A DNA stretch of 64,000 nucleotides. Source: Castor canadensis. Its lineage: Eukaryota > Chordata > Mammalia > Rodentia > Castoridae. The number at the start of each line of letters is the position of its first letter. Position 1 is the stretch's first letter. The notes beneath the pieces were generated by a model that made no database searches, was not told where the DNA came from, and was given only the letters and a program-made list of their open reading frames with translations. Made by a program: the position numbers and the translations under genes. Below, piece after piece: positions 10,099 through 20,776 of the stretch. Location: the NCBI RefSeq assembly GCF_047511655.1, contig NC_133391.1, positions 126,426,384-126,490,383 of the forward strand, given 5' to 3'.

Positions 10099-13000
10099 TT
10101 TTTTTTTTTTCATTTTTCTTTTATTATTCATATGTGCATACAAGGCTTGGGCATTTCTCCCCCCTGCCCCCACCCCCTCCCTTACCACCCACTCCGCCCC
10201 CTCCCTCCCCCCCCCCAATACCCAGCAGAAACTATTTTGCCCTTATTTCTAATCTTGTTGTAGAGAGAGTATAAGCAATAATAGGAAGGAACAAGAGTTT
10301 TTGCTGGTTGAGATAAGGATAGCTATACAGGGCATTGACTCACATTGATTTCCTGTGTGTGGGTGTTACCTTCTAGGTTAATTCTTTTTGATCTAACCTT
10401 TTCTCTAGTACCTGTTCCCCTTTTCCCATTGGCCTCAGTTGCTTTAAGGTATCTGCTTTAGTTTCTCTGCGTTAAGGGCAACAAATGCTAGCTAGTTTTT
10501 TAGGTGTCTTACCTATCCTCACCCCTCCCTTGTGTGCTCTCGCTTTTATCATGTGCTCATAGTCCAATCCCCTTGTTGTGTTTGCCCTTGATCTAATGTC
10601 CACATATGAGGGAGAACATACGATTTTTGATTTTTTGAGCCAGGCTAACCTCACTCAGAATGATGTTCCCCAATTCCATCCATTTACCAGCGAATGATAA
10701 CATTTCGTTCTTCTTCATGGCTGCATAAAATTCCATTGTGTATAGATACCACATTTTCTTAATCCATTCGTCAGTGCTGGGGCACCTTGGCTGTTTCCAT
10801 AACTTGGCTATTGTGAATAGTGCTGCAATAAACATGGATGTGCAGGTGCCTCTGGAGTAACAGTCTTTTGGGTATGCAATACCAAGAGTGGTATTGCTGG
10901 ATCAAATGGTAGATCGATGTCCAGCTTTTTAAGTAGCCTCCAAATTTTTTTCCAGAGTGGTTGTACTAGTCTACATTCCCACCAACAGTGTAAGAGGGTT
11001 CCTTTTTCCCCCGCATCCTCACCAGCACCTGTTGTTGGTGGTGTTGCTGATGATGGCTATTCTAACAGGGGTGAGGTGGAATCTTAGCATGGTTTTAATT
11101 TGCATTTCCTTTATTGCTAGAGATGGTGAGCATTTTTTCATGTGTTTTCTGGCCATTTGAACTTCTTCTTTTGAGAAAGTTCTGTTTAGTTCACTTGCCC
11201 ATTTCTTTATTGGTTCATTAGTTTTGGGAGAATTTAGTTTTTTAAGTTCCCTGTATATTCTGGTTATCAGTCCTTTGTCTGATGTATAGTTGGCAAATAT
11301 TTTCTCCCACTCTGTGGGTGTTCTCTTCAGTTTAGAGACCATTTCTTTGATGAACAGAAGCTTTTTAGTTTTATGAGGTCCCATTTATCTATGCTATCTC
11401 TTAGTTGCTGTGCTGCTGGGGTTTCATTGAGAAAGTTCTTACCTATACCTACTAACTCCAGAGTATTTCCTACTCTTTCTTGTATCAACTTAAGAGTTTG
11501 GGGTCTGATATTAAGATCCTTGATCCATTTTGAGTTAATCTTGGTATAGGGTGATATACATGGATCTAGTTTCAGTTTTTTGCAGTTTTCCCAGCAGTTT
11601 TTGTTGAAGAGGCTGCTATTTCTCCATCGTATATTTTTAGCTCCTTTGTCAAAGATAAGTTGCTTATAGTTGTGTGGCCTCATATCTGGATCCTCTATTC
11701 TGTTCCACTGGTCTTCATGTCTGTTTTTGTGCCAGTACCATGCTGTTTTTATTGTTACTGCTTTGTAATATAGTTTGAAGTCAGGTATTGTGATACCTCC
11801 TGCATTGTTCTTTTGACTGAGTATTGCCTTGGCTATTCGTGGCCTCTTGTGTTTCCATATAAATTTAACAGTAGATTTTTCAATCTCTTTAATGAATGTC
11901 ATTGGAATTTTGATGGGAATTGCATTAAACATGTAGATTACTTTGGGGAGTATCGGCATTTTTACTATGTTGATTCTACCAATCCATGGGCATGGGAGAT
12001 CTCTCCACTTTCTATAGTCTTCCTCAATCTCTTTCTTCAGAAGTGTATAGTTTTCCTTGTAGAGGTCTTTCACATCTTTTGTTAGGTTTACACCTAGGTA
12101 TTTGATTTTGTTTGAGGCTATTGTAAATGGAATTATTTTCATACATTCTTTTTCCGTTTGCTCATTGTTGGTGTATTGAAATGCTAATGATGTTTCTATG
12201 TTGATTTTATATCCTGCTACCTTGCTATAGCTATTGATGATGTTTAGAAGCTTCTGAGTAGAGTTTTTTGGGTCTTTAAGGTATAGGATCATGTCGTCTG
12301 CAAATAGGGATATTTTGACAGTTTCTTTACCTATTTGTATTCCTTTTATTCCTTCTTCTTGCCTAATTGCTCTGGCTAGGAATTCCAGTACTATGTTGAA
12401 TAGGAGTGGAGATAGTGGGCATCCTTGTCTGGTTCCTGATTTTAGAGGGAATGGTTTTAATTTTTCTCCGTTAAGTATAATGCTGGCTGTAGGTTTGTCA
12501 TATATAGCTTTTATAATGTTGAGGTACTTCCCTTCTATTCCTAGTTTTCTTAGAGCTTTTATCATAAAATGATGTTGGATCTTATCAAAGGCTTTTTCTG
12601 CATCTATTGAGATGATCAAGTGGTTTTTGTCTTTGCTTCTGTTAATGTGGTTTATTACGTTTATTGATTTTTGTATGTTGAACCACCCCTTCATTCCTCG
12701 GATGAAGCCTACTGGTTCGTGGTAAATAATCTTTTTGATGTGTTGTTAAATTCAGTTTGCCATTATTTTGTTGAGGATTTTTGCATCAATGTTCATGAAG
12801 GAGATTGGCCTACAATTCTCCTTTTTGGAGGTGCCTTTGCCTGGTTTTGGGATAAGTGTAATACTGGCTTTGTAAAATGTGTTAGGCAGTTTTCCTTCCC
12901 TTTCTATTTCATGGAACAGTTTAAGGAGGGTTGGTATCAGTTCTTCTTTAAAGGTCTGATAGAATTCAGCAGAGGATCCATCAGGTCCTGGACTTTTCTT

Positions 13001-13503
13001 TTTGGGGAGACTCTTGATTGCTGCTTCAATTTCATTTTGTGTTATAGGTCTATTCAGGTGATTAATTTCCTCTTGGTTCAGTTTTGGATGATTGTGTGTA
13101 TCTAGAAATCTGTCCATTTCTTTTAGATTTTCAAATTTATTTGAATATAGGTTCTCAAAGTAGTCTCTGATGATTTCCTGGACTTCCATGGTGTTTGTTG
13201 TTATCGCCCCTTTTGCATTCCTAATTCTACTAATTTGGGTTTTTTCTCTCCTCATTTTAGTCAGGTTTGCCAGGGGTGTATAGACCTTGTTTATTTTTTC
13301 AAAGAACCAACTTTTTGTTTCATTAATTCTTTGTATGGTTTTTTTGGTTTCTATTTCGTTGATTTCAGCTCTTATTTTTATTATTTCTCTCCTTCTATTT
13401 GTTTTGGGATTTGCTTGTTCTTGTTTTTCTAGGAGTTTGAGATGTACCATTAGGTCATTGATTTGGGATCTTTCAATCTTTTTAATATATGCACTCATGG
13501 CTA
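10099..13503 (-). mobile_element. N1: younger 5'-truncated L1 nested inside L1-A
   Basis: Starts with a poly(A) tail (T run at 10,096-10,110) and the L1 3' UTR, then ORF2 on the minus strand. The C-terminal stop is near 10,593. RT pieces at 11,327-12,694 contain the catalytic FADDM motif and [11 protein letters not shown]; 12,752-13,498 covers the linker and start of RT (KSPGPDG). Two in-frame stops near 12,745-12,754 look like C-to-T decay, and a 12-bp deletion removes codons in the NCWEN/CKKL region. The EN domain, ORF1 and 5' UTR are absent. It has the same orientation as its host L1 and is not competent. Confidence 0.95.
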
Positions 13504-13520
13504 TATTGTTATTGCTTTGT
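13504..13520. repeat. N1 target-site duplication, right copy
   Basis: Perfect 17-bp match to 10,082-10,098, directly flanking the truncated 5' end of N1. Confidence 0.95.
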
Positions 13521-16500
13521 AATATAGTTTGAAGTCAGGTATCATGGTACCTCCAGCATTGTTCTTTTGACTGAGTAGTGCCTTGGTATTCGTGGCCTCT
13601 TATGTTTCCATATAAATTTGACGGTAGATTTTTCAATCTCTTTAATGAATGTCATTGGAATTTTGATGGGAATTGTATTAAACATGTAGATTACTTTTGG
13701 AAGTATCGACATTTTTACTATGTTGATTCTACCAATCCATGGGCATGGGAGATCTCTCCACTTTCTATAGTCTTCCTCAATCTCTTTCTTCAGAAGTGTA
13801 TAGTTTTCCTTGTAGAGGTCTTTCACATCTTTTGTTAGGTTTACACCTCGGTATTTGATTTTTTTTGAGGGTATTGTAAATGGGGTTGTTTTTATACATT
13901 CTTTTTCAGTTTGCTCATTATTAGTGTATAGAAATGCTAATGATTTTTCTATGTTGATTTTATATCCTGCTACCTTGCTATAGCTATTGATGATGTCTAG
14001 AAGCTTCTGAGTAGAGTTTTTTGGGTCTTTAAAGTATAGCATCATGTCGTCTGCAAATAGGGATATTTTGACAGTTTCTTTACCTATTTGTATTCCTTTT
14101 ATTCCTTCTTCTTGCCTAATTGCTCTGGCTAGGAATTCCAGTACTATGTTGAATAGGAGTGGAGATAGTGGGCATCCTTGTCTGTTCCTGATTTTAGAGG
14201 GAATGGTTTCAGTTTTTCCCCATTAAGTATAATGCTGGCTATAGGTTTGTCATATATAGCTTTTATAATGTTGAGGTACTTCCCTTCTATTCCTAGTTTT
14301 CTTAGAGCTTTTATGATAAAATGGTGGTAGAACTTATCAAAGGCTTTTTCTGCATCTATTGAGATGATCAAGTGGTTTTTGTCTTTGCTTCTGTTAATGT
14401 GGTTTATTATGTTTATTGATTTTCATATGTTGAACCACCCCTGCATTCCTGGGATGAACCCTCTTTTTGTGGTGAATAATCTTTTTTGGTGGGTTGTTGA
14501 ATTCGGTTTGCCATTATTTTGTTGAGGATTTTTGCATCAATGTTCATTAAGGAGATTGGCCTATAGTTCTCCTTTTTGGAAGTGTCTTTGCCTGGTTTTG
14601 GGATAAGTGTAATACTGGCTACATAAAATGTGTTAGGCAGTTTTCCTTCCCTTTCTATTTCATGGAAGTGGTTAGGAGGGTTGGTATCAGTTCTTCTTTA
14701 AAAGTCTGATCGAATTCAGCAGAGAATCCATCTGGTCCTGGACTTTTCTTTTTTGGGAGACTCTTGATTGCTGCTTCAATTTCATTTTGTGTTATAGATC
14801 TATTCATGTGATTAATTTCCTCTTGGCTCAGTTTTGGATGATCATATGTATCTAGTAATCTGTCCATTTCCTTAATATTTTCAAATTTATTTGAGTATAG
14901 GTTCTTGAAGTAGTCTCTGATGATTTCCTGGACTTCCATGGTGTTGGTTGTTATCTCCCCTTTTGCATTCCTGACTCTACTAATTTGGGTTTTTTCTCTC
15001 CTCATTTTAGTCAGGTTTGCCAGGGGGTCTGTCGATCTTGTTTATTTTTTCAAAGAACCAACTTTTTGTTTCATTAATTCTTTGTATGGTTTTTTTTGTT
15101 TCTATTTCATTGATCAGCTCTTGTTTTTATTATTTCTCTCCTATTTGTTTTGGGATTTGCTTTCTCTTGTTTTTCTAGGAGTTTGAGATGTATCATTATG
15201 TCATTGATTTAATATATGCACTCAGGGCTACAAACTTTCCTCTCAGTACTGCCTTTGCTGTGTCCCATAGGTTCCAGTAGGTTGTGTTTTCATTTTCATT
15301 GACTCCCAGGAACTTTTTAATTTCCTCTTTTATTTTATCAGTGACCCATTGTTCATTAAGCAATGAGTTATTCAATTTCCAGCTGTTTGCATGGTTTTTG
15401 TCTTTATTTTGGTTGTTGGGTTCTAGTTTTATTGCATTGTGATCAGATCAAATGTCGGTATAATTTCTATTTTCTTATATTTTCTGAGGCTTGCTTTGTG
15501 CCCTAGGATGTGATCTACTTTGGAGAAGGTTCCATGGGCTGCTGAGAAGAAAGTGTATTATGTAGAAGTTGGATGCAATGTTCTGTAGAAATCAAGTAGG
15601 CCCATTTGATCTATTGTATATTTTAGATATTGGATTTCTTTATTGATTTTTGGTTTGGATGACTTATCTATTAATGATAATGGGGTGTTAATGTCTCCCA
15701 CAACCACTGTGTTGGAGTTAATATATGCTTTGAGGTCTTTCAGGGTATGTTTGTTGAAATTGGGTGCGTTGACATTGGGTGCATATAGGTTGATAATTGT
15801 TATCCTTTTCGTCTATTTCTCCTTTTATTAGTATGGAATGTCCTTCTCTATCTCGTTTGACCAATGTAGGTTTGAAGTCTACTTTGTCAGAGATAAGTAT
15901 TGTTACTCCTGCATGTTTTCAGGGACCATTGGCTTGGTATATCTTCCAGCCTTTCATCCTAAGCCTATGCTTATTTCTGTCAGTGAGATGGGTCTCCTGT
16001 AAGCAACAAATTGTTGGATCTTCATTTTTAATCCATTTTGTCAAACGGTGCCTTTTGATGGGGGAATTAAGTCCGTTAACATTAAGTGTTAGTACTGATA
16101 GTTATGTGGTGACTTTTTGTCAGTTAGTTGTCTTAGTTGTTTGAAGGTTTGATTGTGTGTCCCTAAGTTGCGGTTACTCTCTACTTTCTTGCTTTTTTTT
16201 TTCCTGTGGTTTGGTGCTGCCTGTCCTTTCATGGTTATGTTGGGTTTCACTTTCTGTGTGCAGAATCCCTTGAAGAATCTTTAGTAGTGGTGGCTTTGTG
16301 GTCACATATTGTTTTAGTTTCTGCTTATCATGGAAGACTTTTATTGCTCCATCTACTTGGAATGATAGTTTTGCTGGTAGAGTATCCCGGCGTTGAAGTT
16401 ATTTTCATTCAGTGCCCGGAAGATCTCACCCCACGCTCTTCTTGCTTTTAATGTTTCTGTTGAGAAGTTTGCTGTGATTTTGATGGGTTTACCTTTGTAT

Positions 16501-18745
16501 GTTACTTGTTTTTTCTCTCTTACAGCCTTCAATATTCTTTCCCTCGTTTCTGTACGTGTTGTTTTATTGATGCTATGTCGTGGGGTAGTTCTATTTTGAT
16601 CTGGTCTGTTTGGTGTCCTGGAGGCCTCTTGCATCTGTATGGGAATATCTTTCTCTAGATCTGGGAAATTTTGTTATTATTTTGTTGAATATATTACGCA
16701 TTGCCTTTGCTTGCACCTCTTCTCCTTCTTTGATGCCCATGATTCTCAAGTTTGGTCTTTTGATGGAGTTGGTGAGTTCTTGCATTTACTTTTCACAGGT
16801 CTTGAGTTGTTTAATTAATAGTTCTTTGGTTTTTCCTTTAATTACCATTTTATCTTTGAGTTCTGAGACTCTGTCTTCTGTTTGTTCTATTCTGCTGTAT
16901 TGGCCTTCCATTTTGTTTTGCAATTCTGTTTCATTCTTTTTTCTGAGGTTTTCCATATCCTGGGTGGTTTCCTCTTTAATGTTGCCTATTTCTGTCCTGA
17001 GTTCATTTATCTGTTTATTAATGGTGTTCTCTGTTTCACTTTGTTGTTTATACAGTGCTTCTATGGTTTCCTTTATTTCTTCTTTTGCTTTTTTAAATTC
17101 TCTATTTTTGTTGTCTTGGAATTTCTTGAGTGTCTCCTGTACATATTGTTTGACCATATCCAGTATCATCTCTATAAAATTCTCATTGAGTACCTGTAGT
17201 ATGTCTTCTTTTAAATTATTCTTGTGGGATTCATTGGATTCTTTGGCATAGTTTATCTTCATTTGTTGGAGTCTGGATCTGAGTACCTGTTTTCTTCATT
17301 TCCCTGTGGTTCCTGCACTAATTTTTTGCTATGTGGAAAGTGGTTTCCCTCTTTTTTTTGTATTCCCATCATTGCCCTTGATATTGTTATTTTTCCTGTA
17401 CTGTGTGCATTAAGTATTTTCTGGCTTGTAGGAATAGCCCTAGTGATATTTAGAATGGGAGGGTGAGAAGGGATGGAAATCAAAGAAGGTAAAGGAAAAG
17501 GGAAAAACAAATAATCAAGTAGAAAAAAAAACAAAACAAAGGAACAAACAAAATTTCAAAGATATAAACAGGAAGAGACTGTACTAATCAACTGTAAGCT
17601 GAAAAGGCATTAGAGAGACAGAGAGAGGATTGAAAATAAAAAGTAAAAACAGTAAAGATATGAATAAAATAAAAAAATATGTAAATGAAAGAAAAAAATA
17701 TAAAATAAAACAAAATAAAAAATAAAAACCTCCAAGTTCAAATGCAATGAAATTTCAGTCTTAATAATTTTCGTGTTTGTCCCTCAGCCTCCAATCCTGG
17801 AGATGGTGCCTCAGATGTTGTTCTGTAGTTGTTTCATCAAAGGGGATGCATAAAGTAGAACAAAACTGCACACAAAAAACAAAAAAGCCCACCAAGTGTC
17901 CCAAGTTCAAATGCAATACAGTTTCAGTAAGTTTTTCAGCATGCAGGTGTAGTTTGGTTGTTTTCTTCTCAAACATAGGGAGAGAGAAAAAAAAGAGTTT
18001 GGAGATAGGTCTGTGAATGGCTATCTGCGGCTGTGGCTTGCCTGCCCACTGCTGTCAGCCTGCTGTTGCTGGAGGCATTATTTATGCGGATCTCACGAGT
18101 GAGCTTAACACTCCCCTGGCCCTGCAGGCTTTGTTTACTGAGAGTTCTCCTCAGCGCAACCGCCACTGCTACAAGCTTTCCCCTTTCCAAGCACACTTTG
18201 GGAGGTGACACTGCACCCGCTTTCTCAGGCCTGCGTGTTTATTTACAGTTCACGTGTGAAGTGGGTCTTCTCCCCTCTCCTGTGGAGTTTTCCTCCCACT
18301 GCCAGTTTTACAAGCTTTCCCACTCCAGGTTGCTGGCATGCGCTTCCGCTTCCACTGCAGCCTCTACGGCCAGGCTCGGCTTATTTACAGTTTCGGGGAG
18401 GATTCCCCTCCCCCACTCTTCGGGGCTCAGGGCGCCCCACCCTCATTGCCAAGTGTTTTTATTGTTCTTATTGCTTATTACTCAGTTTCTTTTTTTTTCC
18501 CTGGTTTGGGTCCGTCTGTCCAGGGCACTATGCTGATCTGACCCAGGGTTTTCTGTGGAAGTACCTTGTACCACTTAGCTCACCTTGTCCGCATATTCCC
18601 AAGCTGTCTGGGCGCGGGCGACTGGCGGCCCGGGGCCCTCTTGTTTTCTCCGTTTAACGTGAAGTGGAGATTCTCTGCGCAGGCTGGAGGTGTGGAGGGG
18701 TCAAAGTTTTGCCTCTTCTCGGTGGCCTTGCCTGCAAGGTGTGTC
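13521..18745 (-). mobile_element. L1-A, 5' part (ORF2, ORF1, 5' UTR)
   Basis: Continuation of L1-A beyond N1. ORF2 pieces lie at 13,542-14,045, 14,144-14,371 (DAEKAFDKF) and 14,655-15,005 (KSPGPDG); the endonuclease region lies at about 15,200-16,250 and is frame-broken. ORF1 spans 17,262 to 16,353. The 5' UTR runs from 17,263 to about 18,745: an A-rich stretch at 17,470-17,760, then a G+C-rich, CpG-containing segment at 18,000-18,740. The 5' end meets the second copy of the flanking direct repeat exactly. It is full-length but dead. Confidence 0.93.
16353..17262 (-). pseudogene. L1-A ORF1 (RNA-binding ORF1p), broken
   Basis: The minus strand encodes an N-terminal coiled coil (residues 1-158, heptad-rich, many E/K/Q/L), then an in-frame TAA at 16,786-16,788, then the RRM-like block with RPNLRIMGIKEGEE (16,591-16,785). 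A frame change leads to the C-terminal domain with REKKQVTYKGKPIKITANFS and ARRAWGEIF (16,353-16,634). ORF1p normally forms trimers that coat L1 RNA. The stop and the frameshift are shared by the right copy (56,433-57,342), so they predate the inverted duplication. Four of the five inner-arm substitutions fall in the coiled coil. Confidence 0.9.
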
Positions 18746-18870
18746 CATCCAAAAATATTTCTGTTTGAATCTCCAAAAATTGTTTTACAACAATAAAATA
18801 ACATTTTTCCATAACCAGTTTAAGCCTATTTCAAAGCTAAATATTAGTGATTTTAAATTACTCTGCCTAG

Positions 18871-18981
18871 AGCAGTTTCTGCTTGGAAGCAAGGCGGTAG
18901 GAGGGAAGATGGAGTAGGTGGGGGCGGAGGGGAGGGGAAAAATGACCCAAACATTGTATGCACTATGAATAAACGAAAAAA
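18871..18981 (+). mobile_element. Short L1 3'-tail insertion (111 bp)
   Basis: A severely 5'-truncated L1 tail on the + strand: it starts agcagtttctgcttggaagc, continues through a G-rich stretch and catttgtatgcac-like terminal sequence, and ends in an A tail. The TSD is aaattactctgcctag (18,855-18,870), repeated with one mismatch at 18,982-18,997. Copy 1 of the direct repeat preserves the empty site near 7,340. A mirror copy lies at about 54,720-54,831. Confidence 0.88.
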
Positions 18982-19289
18982 AAATTATTCTGCCTAGGCA
19001 TCAATAGATATTAAATGCTTAATGTGTACAATAGGTATGTACAGTATTCAGGATGACAGAAGGCACAAAGATGTAGTTCATGGGGAAAGTCATAAAAATA
19101 GTAAAACCCAAAAGTCATTAAGAAGCTACTAAAATCTACCACAGAAGAAAACAAAACATACATTGCATTGGTATTATGTTCAAGAGTAAAATATAGCAGA
19201 CCTTGAAAAGATGAGGGTTTATAACGAATCACATTTTCAGCAAATGGGCTATGCATTATTTGGATGATAAAGAAAAAGAAAAGAGTACT

Positions 19290-19497
19290 GAGCCTGGCAC
19301 CAGTACTCCTAGGTACTCAGGAGGCAGAGTTCAGGAAATTTCTAGCTTGAAGCCGGCCCGGAGAAATAGTTTGCAAGACCTATCTCACAAAAGCTTATAA
19401 GAAAAAATGGGCTGGCAGAGGCTGAGTAGCTCAAGTGGTAGGAGTGCCAGCCTACCAAGTGTGAGGCCCTGAGTTTAAACACCAGTGCCCTCAGAAA
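19290..19497 (+). mobile_element. B1+ID dimeric SINE in repeat copy 2
   Basis: Same dimer as at 7,640-7,856 with about the same divergence as the rest of the repeat (ctaggtactcaggaggcaga, then tgagtagctcaagtggtagg). Mirror at about 54,205-54,412. Confidence 0.8.
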
Positions 19498-19560
19498 TAA
19501 AAATACTTATTAAAATAAATATAAATTTTAATAAATATAAATTAAAATAAATAAAAATGC
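19497..19560. repeat. A/T-rich simple repeat
   Basis: Imperfect taaaataaatataaatt units in the A tail of the B1+ID dimer of repeat copy 2; copy 1 has only a short A-rich tail at this point. Mirror at about 54,142-54,205. Confidence 0.7.
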
Positions 19561-19939
19561 TTCTTAAGAAAAGTCTTCCTAATAAGTTGTTATATTTTCT
19601 AAACAAACAAAAAAGAATCAGCTACCTACTTGGAGATGGGTTTGTATAAAATAAATCAGTCTCAAAGGAGAGGCATTTAGGCTTCCTCCTTGTATGCTTA
19701 TAACTTCATGATATGCTTCTTAAGGAAAACTTCCAGATAGTTGAAATTATGAATGTTAAGTTTGAGAATAACAAGGTGGGATTTACATCATATAGCCCCA
19801 GTCTTTAAGATATTTACAGTGTAGCAAAATTTTATTTTAAAGGCAAATGTGTCTTTATAACCAAATCATTAAGTAGGTTAAATCTTGATTTCAGTTTTGT
19901 TTGGTTGACTTTACCACACTGCGTGTCATGTTGATTCTT

Positions 19940-20065
19940 TTTCTTCTTTATAAAATATTCATTTTTATTCATTTACTCATGTGCATACATTGTTTGGGCC
20001 ACTTCTCCCTCCTGCCCTTGGCCCCCTCGCTCTTCCTGCCACCTCCCTTGCTTCCAGGCAGAACG
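19940..20065 (-). mobile_element. Short L1 3'-tail insertion (126 bp), opposite orientation
   Basis: Minus-strand L1 tail. In element sense it begins cgttctgcctggaagcaagg, then G-rich sequence, then atgtatgcacatgag and an A-rich end. TSD tgttgattctt is at 19,929-19,939 and 20,066-20,076. The empty site is kept in copy 1 near 8,235. It starts within a few bases of the same L1 position as the insertion at 18,871. Mirror copy at about 53,637-53,762. Confidence 0.88.
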
Positions 20066-20399
20066 TGTTGATTCTTAATCTTCTCTTTTGCTCTACCAGA
20101 TTTGATACTGGCTTTTTACATACGTTATTTGAACTGAGCGTGTTGGTCCATGCCTATAACCCCAGAACTTGGGAGACTGGGACATGAGGCATCTTGGTTT
20201 AAGGTCAACCTAAGCAATTAAGCAAGTCCCTGTCTCAAAAAAATAAAAAGATTGCATTGCATTATTCAAAGAGTGACTCCTATAATTTATAAAGGGTCAT
20301 TTGTGCTATGAACATGTGTGGGGATTTGACTGTGGGGGGAGAGGAGTATACCTTTTTGCTGTATTAATTCCATAAAGGAAAGTAGAACCTTTTAATAGG

Positions 20400-20565
20400 A
20401 AATACTTTAAGGAAAGAGAAGAAGCCTGAAAATAACTTATAAAATAAGTCAGCTCTCCTTTGAGGCTGACTTATTTTATACCCATACAGTAGCTATCTGA
20501 TTTTTATTTATTTGTTTAGAAAATGTAACAACTTATGGAAGACCTTTCTGAAGAAATGTATAAAC
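20400..20565 (-). repeat. Inverted partial third copy of the 1.2-kb repeat
   Basis: The reverse complement of about 20,453-20,565 matches 7,865-7,975 in copy 1 (blocks ttcttcagaaaggtcttcc, ttgttacattttctaaacaa and cagcctcaaaggagag) and the equivalent part of copy 2. It is closer to copy 1 than to copy 2. Similarity fades quickly on both sides. It ends in the hairpin at 20,438-20,480. Mirror copy at about 53,137-53,302. Confidence 0.7.
20438..20480. repeat. Perfect 15-bp hairpin
   Basis: tataaaataagtcag (20,438-20,452) and its exact complement ctgacttattttata (20,466-20,480) are separated by a 13-nt loop. It sits at the edge of the inverted third copy, as a fold-back or template-switch scar might. 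The same hairpin is at 53,222-53,264. Confidence 0.85.
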
Positions 20566-20776
20566 ATTATTATTTTTTTTTTCTGCTGCTAAGATTAAAG
20601 GACTTTAGAGACCTGGAGAGTGTGCTGTAGTGAGTCATACAATCTGAGCTGTAGGTTTTACACTTACCTCTGCATTGGTGCAAACCAACACCCTGCCTTC
20701 GCCCCAGACGTGTTCTGTCCTGCTGTTCTCTGACTTTGCAGAAGAGAAAAGAGAAAAAGAAAAACATGACATTTTT

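Larger units (their letters stand above)
18746..20243 (+). repeat. 1.2-kb direct repeat, copy 2, flanking L1-A
   Basis: Starts catccaaaaatattt directly at the L1-A 5' end and ends in the A tail of a B1-like SINE (gtccctgtctc then A run). It is longer than copy 1 because of inserted L1 tails at 18,871-18,981 and 19,940-20,065 and an A/T-rich expansion near 19,500. Its reverse complement is at about 53,459-54,956. Confidence 0.9.

Noticed and set aside
11327..12694. Long open frame with reverse-transcriptase motifs, as a possible host gene or active retrotransposon
   Set aside because: It is the RT part of the 5'-truncated L1 N1. It lacks EN, ORF1 and promoter and has in-frame stops just upstream, so it is neither a host gene nor active.
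8399..18745. L1-A as two separate L1 insertions in tandem
   Set aside because: The ORF2 sequence resumes at exactly the base where it stops once N1 and one 17-bp TSD are removed, and the right-hand copy is continuous there.
18033..18796. G+C-rich open frames on the + strand around 18,000-18,800 (and mirror) as a CpG-island gene
   Set aside because: They are antisense to the L1-A 5' UTR, contain no recognisable domain, and the frame length depends on a 7-bp indel between arms.
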